From: Streptomyces griseoluteus
Lineage (GTDB): Bacteria; Actinomycetota; Actinomycetes; Streptomycetales; Streptomycetaceae
Direction of reading: 5' to 3'
NCBI GenBank assembly: GCA_000717735.1
Contig: JOBE01000008.1
Span: forward strand, 1-64,000
Length of the DNA: 64,000 nucleotides
Position 1 is the stretch's first letter. Every line of letters begins with the position of its first letter. Shown here in pieces: positions 61,064-64,000 of the stretch. Made by a program: the position numbers and the translations under genes. The notes under the pieces were generated by a model. It ran no database searches and was not told the DNA's origin. It saw only the letters and a program-made list of their open reading frames with translations.

Positions 61064-62029
61064 TCACGAGGTCGTGAGGACGACCTTCCCGAAGAGTTCG
61101 CCGGAGGCGATCTTCTCGAAGCCCTCCCGCGCCCGGTCCAGCGGCAGGACCTCGTCGATCACCGGACGGACACCCGTGGCCGCGCAGAAGGACAGCAGGT
61201 CCTCCAGTTCGTCCTTGGAGCCCATCGTCGAGCCGACGACCTTCAGCTCCAGGAAGAAGATCCGGGTCAGCTCGGCGTGTGCGGGCCGGTCGCCGCTCGT
61301 GGCGCCCGAGATGACGAGCGTGCCGCCCGGCCGCAGCGACTTGACCGAGTGGGACCAGGTGGCGGCGCCGACGGTCTCGATGACCGCGTCCACCCGCTGC
61401 GGGAGCCGGGCGCCCGGCGCGAAGGCCTCGACGGCACCCAGCTCCACGGCCCGCTTGCGCTTGGCCTCGTCGCGGCTGGTGGCGAAGACCCGGAGGCCGG
61501 CCGCCTTGCCGAGGGCGATGGCGGCGGTCGCGACACCGCCGCCCGCGCCCTGTACGAGGACCGAGTCGCCGGGCCGTACGCCGGCGTTGGTGAAGAGCAT
61601 CCGGTAGGCGGTCAGCCAGGCGGTGGGCAGGCAGGCGGCCTCCTCGAAGGAGAGCTCCTTCGGCTTGGGCAGCACGTTCCAGCGGGGCACGCTGACCCGT
61701 TCGGCGAAGGTGCCCTGGTAGCGCTCGGTGAGGATGGACCGGGGCTCGTCGGGCCCGACGCCGTGCCCCGTCTGGCCGATCACGGAGTGCAGGACGACCT
61801 CGTTGCCGTCCTCGTCGATGCCGGCGGCGTCGCAGCCGAGGATCATCGGCAGCTTCTCCTCGGGCAGCCCGACCCCGCGCAGCGACCACAGGTCGTGGTG
61901 GTTGAGCGAGGCGGCCTTGACGGTGACGGTGGTCCAGCCGGGCCGCGCCTCCGGTTCGGGGCGTTCGCCCAATTCGAGGCCGTTCAGGGGCTGGTCGCGG
62001 TCGATTCGGGCAGCGTAGGCAGCGAACAT
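61064..62029 (-). CDS. Zinc-type MDR alcohol dehydrogenase/quinone reductase
   Basis: 321 aa from ATG 62029. GroES-like N-terminal part (TVKAASLNHHDLWSLRGVGLPEEKLPMILGCDAAG) and a Rossmann NAD(P) site VLVQGAGGGVATAAIALGKAAGLRV. Catalytic-zinc ligands of ADH are not clearly kept, so it is likelier a quinone oxidoreductase/enoyl reductase-type member. Substrate unknown. Confidence 0.88.
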   Translation of the reverse strand: MFAAYAARIDRDQPLNGLELGERPEPEARPGWTTVTVKAASLNHHDLWSLRGVGLPEEKLPMILGCDAAGIDEDGNEVVLHSVIGQTGHGVGPDEPRSILTERYQGTFAERVSVPRWNVLPKPKELSFEEAACLPTAWLTAYRMLFTNAGVRPGDSVLVQGAGGGVATAAIALGKAAGLRVFATSRDEAKRKRAVELGAVEAFAPGARLPQRVDAVIETVGAATWSHSVKSLRPGGTLVISGATSGDRPAHAELTRIFFLELKVVGSTMGSKDELEDLLSFCAATGVRPVIDEVLPLDRAREGFEKIASGELFGKVVLTTS

Positions 62030-62099
62030 GGCCCCGACCCTAGGCCGCCGCGGACGGCGAGGGGAACCACGCCCCGGTGTGACCCGTGTCGCCCACACG

Positions 62100-62136
62100 G
62101 AAGGGCCCCGTTCCGGCGTACGGAACAGGGCCCTTC
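62100..62136 (-). terminator. Terminator downstream of malic enzyme gene
   Basis: gaagggccc ... gttccg with cggaac ... gggcccttc forms a ~15-bp stem with one mismatch and a 5-base loop. It is 35 bp past the malic enzyme stop and separates it from the oxidoreductase gene start. Confidence 0.8.
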
Positions 62137-62170
62137 GCGTACCCCACGGGTACGACGCCAGGTGCACGCG

Positions 62171-63382
62171 TCAGCGGCGGGCGACGCCTTCGGCGCGGGC
62201 GGCGGCGGCGACCGCGGCCGCGACGGCCGGGGCGACCCGCTCGTCGAACGGCGACGGGATGACGCAGTCGGCGGCGAGCTCGTCCTTCACCACGTCCGCG
62301 ATCGCGTTGGCCGCGGCGATCTTCATGCCCTCGGTGATCCGGGAGGCCCGGACCTGGAGCGCGCCGGCGAAGATGCCGGGGAACGCGAGGACGTTGTTGA
62401 TCTGGTTCGGGTAGTCCGAACGGCCGGTCGCCACGACGGCCGCGTACTTGTGCGCGACGTCGGGGTGGACCTCGGGGTTCGGGTTGGCCATGGCGAACAC
62501 GAAGGCGTTCGGAGCCATGGCCGCGACGGCCGCCTCGGGGACCGTACCGCCGGAGACGCCGATGAAGACGTCCGCGCCGGCCAGGGCGCTCTCCAGGGAG
62601 CCGGAGAGACCGGCCTTGTTGGTGAGCTCGGCGATCTCGCGCTTGACGTCCGTGAGGTCCTCGCGGTCGCGGCTGACGATGCCCTTGCGGTCGGCGACGG
62701 CCACGTCACCGAGGCCGGCCTCGAGCAGGAACTTGGCGATGGCCACCCCGGCCGCGCCGGCGCCGGAGATGACCGCGCGCAGCTCGCCGAGGGTCCGGCC
62801 GGTCAGCTTCGCCGCGTTACGGAGGGCGGCGAGGGTGACGATCGCGGTGCCGTGCTGGTCGTCGTGGAAGACGGGGATGTCGAGGCGCTCCTGGAGCTTG
62901 CGCTCGATCTCGAAGCACCGCGGGGCCGAGATGTCTTCCAGGTTCACGCCGCCGAAGGACGGGGCGAGCCGGACGACGGTCTCGACGATCTCGTCGGTGT
63001 CGGTGGTGGCGAGGGCGATCGGGACCGCGTCGACGCCGCCGAACTGCTTGAAGAGGATGGCCTTCCCCTCCATGACCGGGAGGGAGGCCTCCGGGCCGAT
63101 GTCGCCGAGGCCGAGCACTGCCGTACCGTCGGTCACGACCGCGACGACCTGGGACTTCCAGGTGTAGTCGTTGACCAGCTCGGGCTGCTCGGCGATCGCG
63201 GTGCACACCTTGGCGACGCCGGGCGTGTACGCGAGGGACAGGTCGTCCTTGTCCCGCAGGGGGACGGTGGCCTGCACGGCCATCTTGCCGCCCCTGTGGA
63301 GGGCGAAGACAGGATCGAAGAGCTCCTCCGGAGCTCCTTCCGTACCGCTGTCATTGCGAGGATTGACGATCTCCGCTGCCAT
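62171..63382 (-). CDS. Malic enzyme (oxaloacetate-decarboxylating)
   Basis: 403 aa, the length of the short bacterial malic enzymes. N-terminal LSLAYTPGVAKVC with the catalytic Tyr, WKSQVVAVVTDGTAVLGLGDIG, metal site VFHDDQHGTAIV, Rossmann AVISGAGAAGVAIAKFL and DRKGIV. It turns malate into pyruvate with CO2 and NAD(P)H. The homologue in this position in S. coelicolor is, from memory, the NADP-dependent one; coenzyme choice cannot be read securely here. Confidence 0.93.
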   Translation of the reverse strand: MAAEIVNPRNDSGTEGAPEELFDPVFALHRGGKMAVQATVPLRDKDDLSLAYTPGVAKVCTAIAEQPELVNDYTWKSQVVAVVTDGTAVLGLGDIGPEASLPVMEGKAILFKQFGGVDAVPIALATTDTDEIVETVVRLAPSFGGVNLEDISAPRCFEIERKLQERLDIPVFHDDQHGTAIVTLAALRNAAKLTGRTLGELRAVISGAGAAGVAIAKFLLEAGLGDVAVADRKGIVSRDREDLTDVKREIAELTNKAGLSGSLESALAGADVFIGVSGGTVPEAAVAAMAPNAFVFAMANPNPEVHPDVAHKYAAVVATGRSDYPNQINNVLAFPGIFAGALQVRASRITEGMKIAAANAIADVVKDELAADCVIPSPFDERVAPAVAAAVAAAARAEGVARR

Positions 63383-63920
63383 TGGGTTGACCCCTTAAGT
63401 CTTTTTCATTTGAGGGTGGTCCACTCCCGGTTGAGGAGGGGTGGGGAGGCACCGCGCCCGCCGTGTCTGGCAGCCGCGCGGGCGCGCCGCACAACGCGCC
63501 CTGAGCCCCGGATGAGGGGTGTAAGGATCCTTCTTACCGGACGGACGGCACCGCAGACGAGTCCATAACCCCTCGGTGACGCGACTCATACCGAGTGCAT
63601 CCGGACACGGACGGAGAGCGACACGTCACCCCATGTCCCGATAGATCTCGTCCCCACCCGATTGGCCGCGTTCCGCTCGTCCGAATGGCGAGATCAACAG
63701 GAGATTTTCCGGCAGCGGGGAAGGGATTCAGAAGATGATCCGGCCCTGATGTACCGGCCTGTCGGCATTCGGCCGTCACCCGTTACCCGATTTTGACATC
63801 CGTGGCCGTCGGTTTGAGGCGGTCCGAATGGCAAGATGCCGTAATCACACGAGGTCACGACACTCGAAGAGATGTACGTGGCCACCTGGCAACTCCCTCA
63901 CACGCCGGAGGAACCCGATC
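63383..63920. other. Divergent intergenic region, malic enzyme / secreted protein
   Basis: 538 bp with both promoters. A 16-bp direct repeat gtccgaatggc-agat occurs at 63679-63694 and 63822-63837. ttgaca at 63793-63798 is a good -35 but without a convincing -10. Frames in it lack coding bias; no small gene is supported. Confidence 0.6.
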
Positions 63921-64000
63921 ATGACCGCACGCACCACGCGCTGTACGACCGCCAAGACCCGCACGTCCCGTCTTGCCGCGGTCGCCGCCATCGCGGTCGC
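63921..64000 (+). CDS. Secreted protein, N-terminus only (cut by window end)
   Basis: ATG at 63921 with ggaggaa (63907-63913) seven bases upstream. The 26 visible codons give MTARTTRCTTAKTRTSRLAA then VAAIAV: a basic start and the beginning of a hydrophobic stretch, so a signal peptide. In S. coelicolor the neighbour of this malic enzyme is, from memory, a solute-binding protein of an ABC transporter; that cannot be confirmed from 26 residues. Confidence 0.75.
   Translation, partial: MTARTTRCTTAKTRTSRLAAVAAIAV

Noticed and set aside
1..64000. tRNA, rRNA, riboswitch or CRISPR features
   Set aside because: No cloverleaf, rRNA block, known aptamer core or spaced repeats were recognised by eye; a covariance-model scan was not possible.

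Overview
The window is high-GC actinobacterial DNA. Third-position G/C bias, many GTG and TTG starts, 4-nt stop/start overlaps, a conservon (cvnABCD), an E1/E2-fused 2-oxoglutarate dehydrogenase and a DasR-type operator all point to Streptomyces. The order Ku ... lon ... two-component pair ... sucA ... malic enzyme resembles, from memory, one block of the S. coelicolor chromosome, so most of this is probably core chromosome. Bases 1-61 are not genomic: they are an untrimmed Illumina Nextera i5 adapter, so the window starts at a contig end.

1-17 kb: bacterial NHEJ (ku divergent from a split LigD polymerase and ligase pair), a HEAT-repeat protein, a lipoprotein/sensor-kinase pair without an adjacent response regulator, a SEDS glycosyltransferase with its class B penicillin-binding protein, two divergent diiron proteins (one AurF-like) with a TetR regulator, an NlpC/P60 hydrolase, and a membrane-protein gene broken in a C run.

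17-32 kb: conservon cvnABCD with a StyA-like flavin monooxygenase as a fifth operon member, a PP2C-like protein, MarR, a decayed TnpB element, a secreted GH25 muramidase, a membrane-tethered AA10 LPMO with a dre (DasR) site upstream, and lon with an HspR-type HAIR box.

32-44 kb: GNAT, lipoprotein, a five-gene operon (ECF sigma, zf-HC2 membrane protein, ABC ATPase, two membrane proteins), a spermidine synthase-like protein, an OmpR/kinase pair, and sucA ending in a strong terminator.

44-56 kb: the accessory highlight, seven minus-strand genes. In transcription order: a trypsin-co-occurring (Trypco1-like) protein, a trypsin-like protease with a large C-terminal effector-type region, a MoxR AAA+ ATPase, a SAV_2336-like vWA protein, a 65-aa FxsA-like precursor peptide whose C-terminus is not FxSxx, an HExxH peptide-modification enzyme, and a TIR-like/NB-ARC/TPR protein resembling FxsT. 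This looks like a vWA-MoxR-protease conflict module joined to a RiPP-like peptide-modification module, with no radical SAM enzyme in the window.

56-64 kb: small conserved proteins, a DUF4097-PadR operon with an operator over its promoter, a secreted GH5 enzyme, an MDR oxidoreductase, malic enzyme, and the first codons of a secreted protein cut by the window end.
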